This document shows positions 23,081 to 35,031 of a DNA stretch of 64,000 nucleotides, one piece after another. The translations under genes were made by a program, and so were the position numbers. The notes below the pieces were generated by a model, which did no database searches, had not been told where the DNA came from, and saw nothing but the letters and a program-made list of their open reading frames with translations. The stretch spans positions 340,192 to 404,191 of the forward strand of contig NZ_KI912152.1 of assembly GCF_000517105.1 (NCBI RefSeq), in the 5' to 3' direction. The stretch's first letter is position 1; the number at the start of each line of letters is the position of its first letter. The DNA is from Fischerella sp. PCC 9605. Lineage in GTDB: Bacteria; Cyanobacteriota; Cyanobacteriia; Cyanobacteriales; Nostocaceae.

Positions 23081-23704
23081 ATGAAAGATAAATTAGACGA
23101 CAGTGGGCTGAAGAAGTGGCAGCTTGAGCCGCAGCTTAAAAAGGAGATAGAAGAACGTCAAAAGGAACTTGCAGAAATTAATAAAAAAAGCAACAAAGAA
23201 ATCAAGCCAATTAGTTTTTCACTTCCAAACAATGACATTATTAGTAATAACGACTCGCTCGCAGACATCTTATACAGAATAAGGAAGTCACAGCTTGCAA
23301 GTGAAATAAAAGAACTTCAGAAGGAGCTTGAGAATATTTATAAACCAATCAGGCCTAGTCATGATGACAGGCAGCTAAAAGATTACACTCCTAGCAAAGA
23401 TGACTCATTGCCAATAAAAATAGACTTTCCTTCTAAAAGTAGGCAAGACACTTGGAGAGAAATACATGAAAATGAGAATCTAAGACCAACTTTGCCTCCA
23501 ACCTATATTTCCAAAGATTTACAAAACTCAGAAGAAAATACGAATGGCCCTTCATCCTCAGATAAGCCTAGAAATACAATTTTGTTCTGGTTGATTGCGC
23601 TTTTGGTAGTTATGTATTTCTTGTCCCATCAAGGCACAAATGAAAAACAACAGCCTAACCAACAAGATTATCCTAAAGATGTACCTGCACTATCAAGTGA
23701 ATAA
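23081..23704 (+). CDS. hypothetical tail-anchored protein
   Basis: 207 residues from ATG 23081 with AAGGAG 8 nt upstream (the GTG at 23066 overlaps that site). Long charged helices with heptad character (K-K-E-I-E-E-R-Q-K-E-L-A-E-I; S-E-I-K-E-L-Q-K-E-L-E-N-I) are followed by a disordered Ser/Asp/Pro-rich part. One membrane helix (I-L-F-W-L-I-A-L-L-V-V-M-Y-F-L, about residues 173-187) and a short polar tail complete it. It is probably membrane-attached with the bulk in the cytoplasm. Function unknown. Confidence 0.6.
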   Translation: MKDKLDDSGLKKWQLEPQLKKEIEERQKELAEINKKSNKEIKPISFSLPNNDIISNNDSLADILYRIRKSQLASEIKELQKELENIYKPIRPSHDDRQLKDYTPSKDDSLPIKIDFPSKSRQDTWREIHENENLRPTLPPTYISKDLQNSEENTNGPSSSDKPRNTILFWLIALLVVMYFLSHQGTNEKQQPNQQDYPKDVPALSSE

Positions 23705-23873
23705 ATAGTAATGAGCGCCTATAATTCCTGAACGCTCCACACGCTGCTGATGGGAATGCGATCGCCCCACAACCAACTAAACTACTTTTCCCAATGCTGC
23801 CTCAAGGCGGGTAGTAAATTGTGAGGAGCGATCGCACTTGATTAAGATTCAGCGATAGCGTTTCCTATGCGCC

Positions 23874-24332
23874 TTATCTACTTACTTTTTTCAAGATGCC
23901 AGTAACTACCGTGTACGGGTCTGTTGAGATGATCAGGATTTCTGTGCCACGCTTAACAATTACACCGCTTATTGATAACTGAGTACCATTAGCTTCATCA
24001 ATGGATTTTGCTGTTAAAGTGCAGTCTTGTTTTACCTCGTAAGTACCTGATGCCTTAGACGGCACAATCGTACCGTTGAAACTCAAAGTCTGCCTCGTAC
24101 TCAAGTTTCCATTACCATCAAAGTTAATCAAACCATTGGAAGCAAAAAGTCCAGGCTGCGCTGCTCCACCCTCAACGATAGTTCCCGTCGTTTGAATTCC
24201 AAAGCTACCTACTATGGTTGCATTTCTACACCTTGAGTCGGCCTGCGCTGTCGGAGTGTTGCTTAGTCCAATGATTAAAAGAAGGCTAGCACCACATATA
24301 ACAGCGAAAAGCTTGTTCATAAGTTTCACCAA
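23874..24332 (-). CDS. exported hypothetical protein
   Basis: 152 residues (ATG 24332, or ATG 24320). A signal peptide (hydrophobic core L-L-L-I-I-G-L, cleavage near A-Q-A-D, about residue 31) precedes a beta-rich mature part with G-S-F-G-I-Q-T-T-G-T, N-F-D-G-N-G-N-L-S and S-G-T-Y-E-V-K-Q-D-C. This G-x-Y/F...F-D-G-x-G...G-x-Y-x-V-x-x-D-C layout recurs in small secreted bacterial proteins of unknown function. A Cys pair may form a disulfide. Confidence 0.6.
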   Translation of the reverse strand: MVKLMNKLFAVICGASLLLIIGLSNTPTAQADSRCRNATIVGSFGIQTTGTIVEGGAAQPGLFASNGLINFDGNGNLSTRQTLSFNGTIVPSKASGTYEVKQDCTLTAKSIDEANGTQLSISGVIVKRGTEILIISTDPYTVVTGILKKVSR

Positions 24333-24734
24333 ATCCCGTAATTTAAATTAGAAATTGCACACTTCTAGCCCTTGTGAGCATGAGTTTTTAAGTAGGTGGA
24401 CATAATTAAATGTAAAATGGCAACCTTTGAAACCTGTTGTTGAACCATTATTTTGACTCTAATTAGTAGAATACTTTTCTAAGTAAATAAGGAATATGAA
24501 TTATTTCTTAAAAAATTAAGATACTCAGCTCGTAAACTAACAAGTGCGATCGCTTTGGCTTGAGTAAAATACAGTGGGTTTTTTGAGAGCATGTTGGAAG
24601 GAGTGCGAGTCAAACTCCGGGTATTGTAGGCTGGGCAACCGTTCGGCTTTTACGCCTACCAGGCTACCCAAACCGGTTTGATTTTCGGATGCCGTCGCCG
24701 ACATCACAGGAACAGGTCTGGACTCTTCTAATGC
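24333..24734. other. intergenic downstream of the DGR-like template repeat
   Basis: Where a diversity-generating retroelement would carry its reverse transcriptase (leftward of the repeat) there is none. The only notable structure is GTAGGC/GCCTAC flanking a GC-rich stem near 24626-24657 on the repeat-proximal side. AT-rich elsewhere; promoter of the exported-protein gene is expected near 24350-24420. Confidence 0.4.
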
Positions 24735-24912
24735 ACGCTCGACGCATTCCCATACGCCGACTCTGGCACAGAAGAGCGCTCGCGCCGGAAACCACAACCC
24801 GAAACCCGATGTTGTTGTTGTCGTTGTCCGGGTTGTTGTTGTTGCGATACGCCGAACGGCAATTCCTTGGATTGTTGTTCCACGAACCACCGCGCAGCAT
24901 CCGGAAGTGCCT
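24735..24912 (-). other. candidate DGR template repeat (orphan), FGE-sulfatase type
   Basis: Read leftward, 24792-24897 encodes L-R-G-G-S-W, then N-rich P-R-N-C-R-S-A-Y-R, then an N-rich block and I-G-F-R-V-V, the end of a formylglycine-generating-enzyme/C-type-lectin-like domain. At the positions that vary in retroelement target proteins it has AAY codons: 12 of about 27 codons between the Trp and the I-G-F are AAC or AAT. Adenine-loaded codons there are the hallmark of a template repeat, while mutated target copies normally show diverse residues. A TGA lies a few codons upstream, so it is not part of an intact protein. No reverse transcriptase, Avd or target gene is in the window. The Tn3-family element starts 110 bp away and may have removed them. 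Confidence 0.6.
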
Positions 24913-25022
24913 GCCCCTTCTTCACCCTCTTGTAAATACAAGAGATGCGAATATCTTTTGACGCAACCGCCAGGTATCCCCATGTGCTAGGTGGGCTAGC
25001 CAACTCTGGATTGAGCGAGATA

Positions 25023-25078
25023 GGGTGGCCGCCGAGATACGTGCATTCAGGGGACACGTTGTAAAGTTTTGTAAAGAA
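25023..25078 (+). repeat. left inverted repeat of transposon A
   Basis: Matches 29010-29065 inverted over 56 bp with one mismatch. Read outward it offers a GTG start and encodes M-S-P-E-C-T-Y-L-G-G-H-P. Confidence 0.85.
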
Positions 25079-25105
25079 ATCAGGTTGAAAGCATTGATTT
25101 TAGGT

Positions 25106-25708
25106 TCAGTCGAGCCAGAAATTTTTGAAGCGATCGCTTGATAGCTCTGTATAGCGAATAGTGTGTTGAATATTCTTGTGTCCCAGATAAGCCTGAATAG
25201 CTCTAGTGTCATGACCATGAGATGCCAGATAAAACCCACAGGCATGACGTAACATATGCGGATGCACGGATAACCCTAACCCAGCAAGAGTGCCAGCACG
25301 ACTAATAATATTAAAAGCTGTGGCAGCAGCCATCGGAGTACCACGCTCAGAAACAAACAAATAAGGGGAGTGAGGATATTCTCGTTGTAGTTGTCGTAGC
25401 CACCTTAACTCTCTAGCACGTAAAGGATGCGTTTACCTTCCTCCATGCTTGAGTCGATTGATATGAATTGTGCCACTAGAAAAATCTACCTGCGATGGGA
25501 GCAGTGCTACTAATTCTGATACACGTAGAGCGTGACGATAAGCCAGTAAAATTAAAGTCGAATCTCTGTGACCATGCCGCCCTGTTGATGAAGCTGCTTT
25601 AATCATGGCTTCGACTTCGTGGGGTAGGAGATATTCTCGTGTGCGTTTCTCTAGGTTTGTGACTTTTTTGGGTGGAGCAGTATGAGTCATAAAAACCAAC
25701 TTGCCCAT
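25106..25708 (-). pseudogene. tyrosine recombinase (TnpI/FimB-like), nonsense-interrupted
   Basis: Two same-frame halves separated by TAA at 25433-25435. The N-terminal part (start 25708) has R-T-R-E-Y-L-L-P-H-E-V and H-A-L-R-V-S-E-L with the first catalytic Arg. The segment after the stop continues T-H-P-L-R-A-R-E-L-R-W-L, then the C-terminal part with H-P-H-M-L-R-H (His and Arg), L-G-H-K and nucleophile Y in I-R-Y-T-E-L. At about 200 residues it is the size of FimB-type recombinases. It probably resolved cointegrates of transposon A and is now inactive unless the stop is a sequencing error. Confidence 0.75.
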
Positions 25709-25887
25709 AAAAGGTAATTGGGTACTTTAACATTGGGTACGACACAATCAACTCCCCACACATTCCATGTTAAAAAGTTGCCCATAAACAGTTCTTTTTG
25801 GTAATGTTTCTCTACATAAAATCCAACGCTTGTGGCTGATTGGTGATATATATCTTTTGAAGTTTTAAATCGCACAAACACATACTG
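25700..25887. promoter_or_regulatory. candidate recombination (resolution) site of transposon A
   Basis: Between the divergent recombinase and transposase genes are direct copies of TTGCCCATAAA (near 25703 and 25781), two TTGGGTAC boxes (25728 and 25753) and inverted ACTTTAACAT-like sequences. Repeated short boxes in this position are typical of Tn3-family res/IRS sites. Confidence 0.4.
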
Positions 25888-28800
25888 ATGGTGACATCGA
25901 TAGAACGTACCGCTTACCCTCGATTTAAGCGTCAATTAACCGCCAAAGAACTCACGCCCGATTTACACACCCAACAAGAGTGAAATTGCTTTTGCTTACG
26001 CAACAACTAAAGGTGAAAGTAATATTCTTAACTTAGTATGTCTATTAAAATCATTCCAGCGACTAGGTTACTTTCCTTCGCTAATAGAAATTCCTCTGAA
26101 AATAGTTAATCATATTCGCAGCAATTTAAAATTCTCAGTTGATACTGTTTTGGGTTATGAAAATCGCAAAACCATGTATCGGCACCGGACTGCTATCCGC
26201 GAATATCTCCAGGTAAATCAATTTAATCAAACTGGGCTACATATAGCTATAAAAGCAGTGAATGAATCGGCGACTGTTATGGATAATCCTGCTGATTTAA
26301 TGAATGTAGCCATTGCTGAATTAGTTAAAAATAGATATGAATTACCAGGATTCAACACATTAAATAGATTAGTCCGTCGAGTGAGAAATGTAGTAAACCA
26401 AAGATTATTTTCCCTCGTACTGAGTCGCATCTCGTCAGATTACCAAGAACGCTTGCTGGACTTGTTAGAGCGTCATCCGCTTGAGTATCAGACCTCATTC
26501 AACAGCCTGAAGCAACTACCTAAAAGCCCTACCCGTAACAATATCAATGACTTTATTGTACATTTAATCTGGCTGGATTCTTTGGGTGATGTTAAGCCAA
26601 TACTCAAGGATATTACCACTGCCAAAATTCACCATTTTGCTGCCGAAGCACGGGTGTTAGATGCCCATGAAATCAAGGATTTTAGTTTATCCAAACGGAT
26701 TACTTTGATTTTATGCTTAATTTATGCGGCGCAAGTGACAGCACGAGATAGTTTGGTTGAGATGTTTTTAAAACAAATGCGCTCAATCAATAACGACGCT
26801 ACTAAAGAATTGGAACTCATCAAAAAGAGGATTCAAGAAACACAAGAGAAATTAGTAGGTGTGTTGACTAATGTCATCCATGTGTTTATGGAGGAAAATC
26901 AATTAAATCATGAACCAGTATCCTCTCACCCAGAGATTGAAGCAGCCGATAATTATTCATCTAATTCCCCAGAGCAGATACCCGAATTAAATCTCTCTAC
27001 TGAGTTACTAACAAATCAGGGAATATCTCTGTTTCATAAACTAAATAATGTATTTATTCAAGACGGAGGAGCAGAGCAACTGCTTTCGCGTGGGTGAGGC
27101 GATGAATGCTTATAGGGGTAATAATCATCTTCCTCTAATATGGAAATTCTATAAAAATCACCGTCGGACATTTTTTCGCTTAGTAAAAGCATTAGAGTTC
27201 AAATCAACTACTAACGAACAAAGTCTTATCGAAGCATTACAATTTGTCCTAGATAATTCTCATCGTCGAGGAGAATTTCTCAAAGCAAGTATTGAACTAG
27301 ATTTTATTTCAGAACAGTGGCGAAAATTAGTTGTAGTCAAGCAAGGAGAGAAAACCAAATTCGTTCGTCGGCACTTCGAGGCTTGTATTTTTTATTACTT
27401 AGCAGCCGAATTAAGGTCAGGAGATATCTGCGTTGTTGGTAGTGAAGATTACGCCGACTACTGCGAACAATTACTGCCTTGGTCAGAGTGTTTGCCGTTA
27501 GTTGACCAATACTGTGAGAATTTAGGCTTTCCTAATACCGCTTCTTTTTTTACCAAGACACTAAAATCCTGGTTGGCGGACACGGCCTCTGCTGTGGATG
27601 CAGGTTATCCCAATAACCACCAATTTATTATTAATGATGAAGGCGAACCCATCCTCAAAAAGTATCAGCGTAACGAGTTGAGTGTTGCTGCCAAAGCTTT
27701 AATAGAAAAAATCGAAGAATGTTTTCCAGAAAGAAATTTAATCGATATCCTCAGAAATGTTGACTACTGGACGAATTTTACCCGTCACTTTGGGCCGCTG
27801 TCAGGTTCAGATCCTAAAATTGAACGTGCGACGGAACGTTATCTTTTAACGACGTTTACTTATGGTTGCAATTTGGGGCCGACTCAAGCGGCCAGACATA
27901 TGCGAGGCATTGTCACCGCGAAGGAACTGGCATTTGTCAACCGTCGCCATGTGACTGTGGATAAGCTCAATGCAGCATTGGTGGATATTATTAACCGCTA
28001 CAATGCCTTAAATCTGCCGTCAGTTTGGGGTGATGGTAAGAGTGCGGCGGCAGATGGAACGAAGTATGAACTCTACGAAGAGAATTTACTGTCTGAGTAT
28101 CATATTCGCTATGGGGGCTACGGAGGAATAGCTTACCACCATGTCTCTGATACCTATGTGGCTTTATTTAGCCAGTTTATTTCTTGTGGCACTTGGGAGG
28201 CTGTTCATATCATCGAGGGGTTGTTAAAAAACTCTTCCGATATTCAACCCGATACAATTCATGCTGATACCCACGGTCAATCAACACCTGTGTTTGCATT
28301 GGCACATATGTTGGGAATTAAGTTAATGCCTCGGATTCGTAATTGGAAAGATTTAAATTTTTATCGTCCTGATAAAGAGACTGTTTATCAACATATTGAT
28401 TCTTTGTTCTCTGAAACTGTTGATTGGAAGCGGATAGAAACTCATTGGCAAGATATTTTACAGGTAGTTCTATCAATCCAAACAGGTAAAGTATCAAGCG
28501 CAATTTTATTGCGTAAATTGGGTAATTATAGCCGTAAAAATAGGTTATATCAAGCTTTTCAGGAATTAGGACAAGTAGTGAGAACTGTTTTTTTGCTGCA
28601 ATACATATCGGATATGCAGCTGAGAAAAGAAATTACTGCTGTGATGAATATTGTGGAGGCTTATCATAAATTCTCGAAGTGGTTTTTCTTTGGTGGCTTT
28701 GGAGTTGTGATGAAGAATGACCCAATTGAACAGGAAAAGGTAATTAAGTATAAGGATTTGGTAGCAAATGCTGTTTTGTTCCAAAATGTTGTTGATTTAA

Positions 28801-28970
28801 CTGATATATTGCGGAATTTACAGAAGCAGGGATATTTGATTAGTCGTGAGGATGTGGCGGTTGTGAGTCCTTATATTACGGCTCATGTTAAGCGGTTTGG
28901 TGATTACCTAATTGATATGGAGACTGTGCCACCCTCATTGGATGAGGTCGAAAGTTTAGTGCTTGCTTAA
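25888..28970 (+). pseudogene. tnpA: Tn3-family transposase TnpA, two frameshifts
   Basis: ATG 25888 starts P-R-F-K-R-Q-L-T-A-K-E-L and is lost to a TGA near 25980. The next frame resumes S-E-I-A-F-A-Y-A-T-T-K-G, then the N-terminal DNA-binding part L-L-K-S-F-Q-R-L-G-Y-F-P, and runs to 27097. A second shift near 27060-27095 leads into the 640-residue catalytic frame. That part keeps the DDE residues: W-G-D-G-K (about 28030), H-A-D-T-H-G (about 28264) and I-V-E-A-Y-H-K-F (about 28652). It ends 40 bp from the right repeat. Full length would be about 1,000 residues, normal for TnpA. Inactive as read. Confidence 0.85.
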
Positions 28971-29009
28971 GCGGCTGGAATCCTTGTAAATCACAGGTTT
29001 TTTGTTTGC

Positions 29010-29065
29010 TTCTTAACAAAACTTTACAACGTGTCCCCTGAATGCACGTATCTCGGCGGCCACCC
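29010..29065 (-). repeat. right inverted repeat of transposon A
   Basis: Mirror of 25023-25078. Its outer end lies 1 bp before the ATG of the phosphate-binding gene. Confidence 0.85.
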
Positions 29066-29066
29066 A

Positions 29067-30125
29067 ATGAGTTGGACAGAAAAGAAATTGGCTCTCGTGC
29101 TTGGGATATTGGTTTTGGCAACAAGTTGCACAGCACAATCCAACACATCTACCCAAACTCCCCAATCGCAAAAAGCGACTGAAGTTAGCAGTTCACAAAC
29201 GGTTGCAACGGTAACAGTAGACGGTTCTAGTACCGTATATCCAATAACTTTGGCGATCGCAAAAGAGTTTCAAGCAGACTCCAAAAATAAAGCGCACCTT
29301 AAAGTTGGCATTTCCGGTACTGGCGGTGGCTTTGAAAAATTCTGTGCTGGAAAAACAGACATAAATAACGCCTCCCGACCTATTTTGACCGCAGAGATGC
29401 AAACTTGTAACAAAAATAGCGTCAGATTTATGGAGTTTCCAGTTGCATTTGATGCTCTGACCATAGCCATTAATCCACAAAACAACTGGGCAAAAGACAT
29501 CACTATAGCAGAATTGAAAAAGATTTGGGAACCTGGGGCACAAAACAAAATTACCCGTTGGCAGCAAGTACGTGCATCTTGGCCAAATCGCCCAATCAAG
29601 TTGTATGGTCCTGGAAAAAAGTCTGGTACATTTGACTATTTCACAGAGGCAGTAGTTGGTAAATCTGGAGCTAGCCGGACTGACTACACAGCTAGTGAAG
29701 ATGACAAAGTTTTGGTAGATGGTATTAGCAAAGACCCAAATGCATTAGGTTATTTTGGCTTTGCTTATTACGAAGAAAACCAAAACAAGTTAAAAGCACT
29801 AGCTGTTAATAGCGGCAAAGGACCTGTATTACCATCACGTCAAACAGTGGAGAAAGCTCAATATCAGCCTCTTTCTCGACCATTGTTTATCTATGTGAAT
29901 GCTCGCTCAGTCCAAAATAAACCAGAGATGAAAGACTTTGTGGATTTCTACATTCACAAAGCACCGACAACAGTGAGTTCTGTAGGGTATGTACCTCTAT
30001 CGGAAGAAGCTTATCACCTTGATGAAGTTCATTTTAACAGGGGTAAGGTGGGAACAGTTTTTGAAGGAGAAGCACCCGTGAATTTGACAATTGGAGAGTT
30101 GCTAAGAAAACAAACCAAGTTTTAG
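29067..30125 (+). CDS. PstS-type phosphate ABC transporter substrate-binding lipoprotein
   Basis: 352 residues from ATG 29067 (a GTG at 29031 inside the transposon repeat would add 12 residues). A lipoprotein-type leader (L-V-L-A-T-S-C) is followed by a Ser/Thr/Gln linker, D-G-S-S-T-V-Y-P-I (phosphate loop), G-I-S-G-T-G-G-G-F-E-K-F-C-A-G-K-T-D-I, A-S-R-P-I and Y-G-P-G-K-K-S-G-T-F-D-Y-F, all diagnostic of PstS/SphX. It would bind phosphate at the outer face of the inner membrane. No pstCAB follows. The transposon end replaces its native promoter and ribosome site, so expression depends on transposon sequence or is lost. Confidence 0.9.
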   Translation: MSWTEKKLALVLGILVLATSCTAQSNTSTQTPQSQKATEVSSSQTVATVTVDGSSTVYPITLAIAKEFQADSKNKAHLKVGISGTGGGFEKFCAGKTDINNASRPILTAEMQTCNKNSVRFMEFPVAFDALTIAINPQNNWAKDITIAELKKIWEPGAQNKITRWQQVRASWPNRPIKLYGPGKKSGTFDYFTEAVVGKSGASRTDYTASEDDKVLVDGISKDPNALGYFGFAYYEENQNKLKALAVNSGKGPVLPSRQTVEKAQYQPLSRPLFIYVNARSVQNKPEMKDFVDFYIHKAPTTVSSVGYVPLSEEAYHLDEVHFNRGKVGTVFEGEAPVNLTIGELLRKQTKF

Positions 30126-30152
30126 GAAGCGATAAAAACAAGGGATTGTTAA

Positions 30153-30302
30153 GTAGCTCGACGCAGTATAGAACATTTTTTAACACGAAGCCAGTATGCA
30201 ACCGCTAAGGCACTTGCTATTGACCCAGCCCTTGTAAACGCCTTCCAGGCGCTTGACGACCTCCATGAGGGATATGAGCGAATTGATAAATTATACGGCT
30301 GA
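30153..30302 (+). pseudogene. C-terminal gene remnant
   Basis: A 49-codon frame without a start codon, with coding-like sequence (F-L-T-R-S-Q-Y-A-T-A-K-A-L-A-I; L-D-D-L-H-E-G-Y-E-R-I). Family not recognised. Confidence 0.3.
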
Positions 30303-30418
30303 AGCCCCAAAACGGTAGTGTTTTAGATTTGTTGGCTCTGTTCTGCAACTGAATTAATCAGGATAACTCGCAACGTTATTAGCCACAAATCTAGAACACC
30401 ACCAAATTTTCATAGTAG

Positions 30419-32548
30419 CTATCCAAGACCCAAGCGGAAGTCAATTTGATCTGCCCATTGTGGGAAGTCGATCAGAGGATTGCGATTGCCCTGCTTTTTA
30501 TAAATAGCCATATTTCGATGTTTTTCGTGTTTAGTGACGGGGAAATCTTGATGCCACTTCAGCAAAGTTTCCAGGCGTTGGGCTTCGTACTCATTACTGA
30601 TATTGTCAATTTGCTCCGGATAGCGCACTAAGAAGTAAAGAGTTGCTCGTGCTACCTCTCCCTTACCATTGCCCGGCTCAAATCTATTCCCTTCAGACTT
30701 GCCACAGTTAGTACGCATTGCTTCTTCAAAGTCCGGAAAGTCGTAGAAAGGGGTGTTGCTCCGAAAACTGTTACACACAACCTCGCAGGCAAATAAGTGG
30801 TGCAGGTCTCCCCGCATTGGTTCTTTCTTTTGAAACCAAGATTGAGGCACGACGTGTTCGCAGTTGTAAGGCAATTCTGATTCGAGCAGATCAAGCTGCT
30901 CGCCTAGTTGAACAGTACTGTTGAAGGATTCAGAGCGCATTAACTCCTGTAACCGAGCAGTTCGCTCTTGCTCAATTTGTAAATCTTCCCGAATAATCTG
31001 CTCAGGCTCGAATTCTAAGCGTGAGTAGACGCTACGAATCTTCAGATCGGGCTGTAAATCTACCCAAGGGTAGAGATGAACTCGCGGTTTATAAGTTAAT
31101 TGCTGCCTATGAGTAGTGCGGAGTAAATCCTTCAATTGCTTGAACAACTCCAGTGAGTTGAGTGATGAAACTCTATTTATTAAATTGCCATAATAATTGT
31201 CTCGCTCAGTGCGATCGCTGGCTTCATCGTAGTAGGGAATTGTCCCTCGACGGACTCGTTCTAGAAGTTGTAGTTCTTTAGCCAGTTCAGGCTCACTTTC
31301 AATATCCCACTGGGTATCATCTTGGTTGCTGCCATCAGGAGCTTTAGATGACAGGTTGTCTGGTTGAGGCGCAGGAGTAGGGAGCATAGTTAATTCTCCC
31401 AAACGCACGCTTATCTGAAGCGGAATTGTCCAAGTAACGCTGCCATCACTAGCAGGGTTGGCGGATTTGGCAATGCTTTGAGGTCTTTCCTCCTTAATTG
31501 CTTCTGGGGAAAGTGGTAGCAAATTAAACATTTCATCTCGCAGGCGGCGCTGTGTTGAAGAGAAATTTTGCTGCTTGATATGCTTGACAATGCGGCTGAT
31601 GCGAATGCCTTCGTTTGCTTCCCAGGCAATTCTATCTTCTCCCATATCAGGAGTCCACACTTGGCCGTCAATTGCTAGGATATTGCCCTGCTCATCTGTT
31701 CGGGGAACACCTGAGTGGTGTAGTCCAACAACTTCCCACTGATCGTTGAAAACAGGAGATCCGGAAGACCCAGGCGCTGTATCCGTCTGGTAGTGAAGGA
31801 AATTATCGAACAGATCGACTAGCCGATTTTCCCTCAGTGCCAGTTGCTTTGGCTGCCCAGATGGGTGTTGGATGATGTTGACATATTCTCCTAAAATGAC
31901 CTTGCCCTCTTCTTCAATCAAGCGGTTCCAGCCAAAACTCCCTAGAGGAGGTTGTCCACTCGAACTATCTTTAACTGCGACTAAACTAAAATCAAGAGGT
32001 TTGTCGGTAACAAAGAAGGTAGCAGGATCGAGTTCATAGGTGTAAGACTGGAGCATTTGCCCTCCTACACTGCTTTGGTAATTGAATTCTATAAGGCTGA
32101 AACTTGCTTGCCGGGCATCTGACAGGACATGGTTGTTGGTCAGCAGGAGTTGAGGAGAAACCATGAAGCCTGTGCCATAACCGACGAGGCGGTTGCTATT
32201 GTTACGGATGAGAATGCGACCAATGGAACGGGAAACACTCAACCCATATTCTAGGTAACTCACACTCATTAAGTCGTTTTGACCGAGAATGCGTTCCTGG
32301 ACAAGACGATTGAAATTTTCTGGGGATAGAATTTTAACCCCAACAACTTCAGGTTGGCTTTCCTCAGCGATCATTGTGACAGCCAGAGGATGATTGGCAA
32401 TTCGTTGGAGTCTCTTTTTAACTCGCTCTGGAGTATCTACATTGAGTAAATTCCCAGCTTTTAGCTCACTTAAGTGCTCTTGACGCTCCTGTTGACGCTG
32501 TTTGTACCGTGCTGTGGTTTCTTGGATTAACTGATAGGTAATAGCCAT
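30419..32548 (-). CDS. trypsin-like protease fused to endonuclease I (EndA) domain
   Basis: 709 residues. Residues 1-60 are a helical leader. Residues 100-330 form a chymotrypsin-fold protease with T-N-N-H140, D186 in K-P-L-D-F-S-L-V and S262 in A-P-G-S-S-G-S-P. Residues 330-500 are a linker. Residues 500-705 match endonuclease I: E-H-V-V-P-Q-S-W-F (564-572), D-L-H-H-L-F, N-S-F-R-S-N-T-P-F, R-A-T-L-Y-F-L-V-R-Y and K-W-H followed by H-E-K-H-R-N. Endonuclease I proteins are non-specific DNases. The protease may release or gate the nuclease, as proposed for trypsin-containing conflict systems. No signal peptide. A decayed paralogue lies just upstream and a divergent EEP nuclease beyond it. Confidence 0.85.
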   Translation of the reverse strand: MAITYQLIQETTARYKQRQQERQEHLSELKAGNLLNVDTPERVKKRLQRIANHPLAVTMIAEESQPEVVGVKILSPENFNRLVQERILGQNDLMSVSYLEYGLSVSRSIGRILIRNNSNRLVGYGTGFMVSPQLLLTNNHVLSDARQASFSLIEFNYQSSVGGQMLQSYTYELDPATFFVTDKPLDFSLVAVKDSSSGQPPLGSFGWNRLIEEEGKVILGEYVNIIQHPSGQPKQLALRENRLVDLFDNFLHYQTDTAPGSSGSPVFNDQWEVVGLHHSGVPRTDEQGNILAIDGQVWTPDMGEDRIAWEANEGIRISRIVKHIKQQNFSSTQRRLRDEMFNLLPLSPEAIKEERPQSIAKSANPASDGSVTWTIPLQISVRLGELTMLPTPAPQPDNLSSKAPDGSNQDDTQWDIESEPELAKELQLLERVRRGTIPYYDEASDRTERDNYYGNLINRVSSLNSLELFKQLKDLLRTTHRQQLTYKPRVHLYPWVDLQPDLKIRSVYSRLEFEPEQIIREDLQIEQERTARLQELMRSESFNSTVQLGEQLDLLESELPYNCEHVVPQSWFQKKEPMRGDLHHLFACEVVCNSFRSNTPFYDFPDFEEAMRTNCGKSEGNRFEPGNGKGEVARATLYFLVRYPEQIDNISNEYEAQRLETLLKWHQDFPVTKHEKHRNMAIYKKQGNRNPLIDFPQWADQIDFRLGLG

Positions 32549-32663
32549 ATCTGAAGATGGGGGTTTTTAAGGAGTAAAAGTGGCTGTCTAAGCCCTGCCA
32601 GCAGTCTGAAATAAACGGATTTCGTTAATTCATATGATGCTCTATTTGTACAGTGCGTAAGTC

Positions 32664-32827
32664 CTAAGGATTACGAGCAATTCTTTCTAAACGTCTGCTG
32701 ACACGTTCAGGGGTATCTGCATCGAAAACCGAACCAGATGAAAGTTTACGAATGTTGCACTCGCCAGATGCGAGCGCGTTTTGTATCGTTCTATAGTTTC
32801 TTGAATTAGCTGCCCAGGAGGAATCAT
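32664..32827 (-). pseudogene. N-terminal fragment of a paralogue of the trypsin-EndA gene
   Basis: ATG 32827 gives P-G-Q-L-I-Q-E-T-I-E-R-Y-K, matching Y-Q-L-I-Q-E-T-T-A-R-Y-K of the next gene. After a frameshift, D-T-P-E-R-V-S-R-R-L-E-R-I-A matches D-T-P-E-R-V-K-K-R-L-Q-R-I-A, then TAG. The homology covers only about the first 55 residues, so a tandem copy was almost wholly deleted. Confidence 0.7.
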
Positions 32828-32999
32828 TTAATAATTTTCAGATAGCTTTACCTTGTTTATATACGAAATTATTACTAGTTTGTTAGTATCATTTTTACAG
32901 ATATCAATATCTATAAACCATCTACTTTTTGAAGAATGGCACAATAATTGCGGATTATTAACGTCACCTGCAATGCTATCTTAAGTTGTTACGAATGTA

Positions 33000-34992
<1,993 letters not shown>

Positions 34993-35031
34993 TAATTAAT
35001 CAAGACGCAACCAATCGCGTCAAACTAAATA

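Larger units (their letters stand above)
25023..29065 (+). mobile_element. Tn3-family transposon A (degenerate)
   Basis: 4,043 bp bounded by 56-bp inverted repeats (25023-25078 and 29010-29065, one mismatch) that begin GGGTGGCCGCCGAGATACGT. It carries a leftward tyrosine recombinase pseudogene and a rightward tnpA with two frameshifts. The 5-bp flanks (AGATA left, AATGA right) do not match, so the present ends come from different insertions or a later rearrangement. Confidence 0.8.

Noticed and set aside
24728-25057. 109-residue leftward frame starting in the transposon end
   Set aside because: It reads the template-repeat region in a frame different from the domain-encoding one; Gln-rich artefact of AAC repeats.
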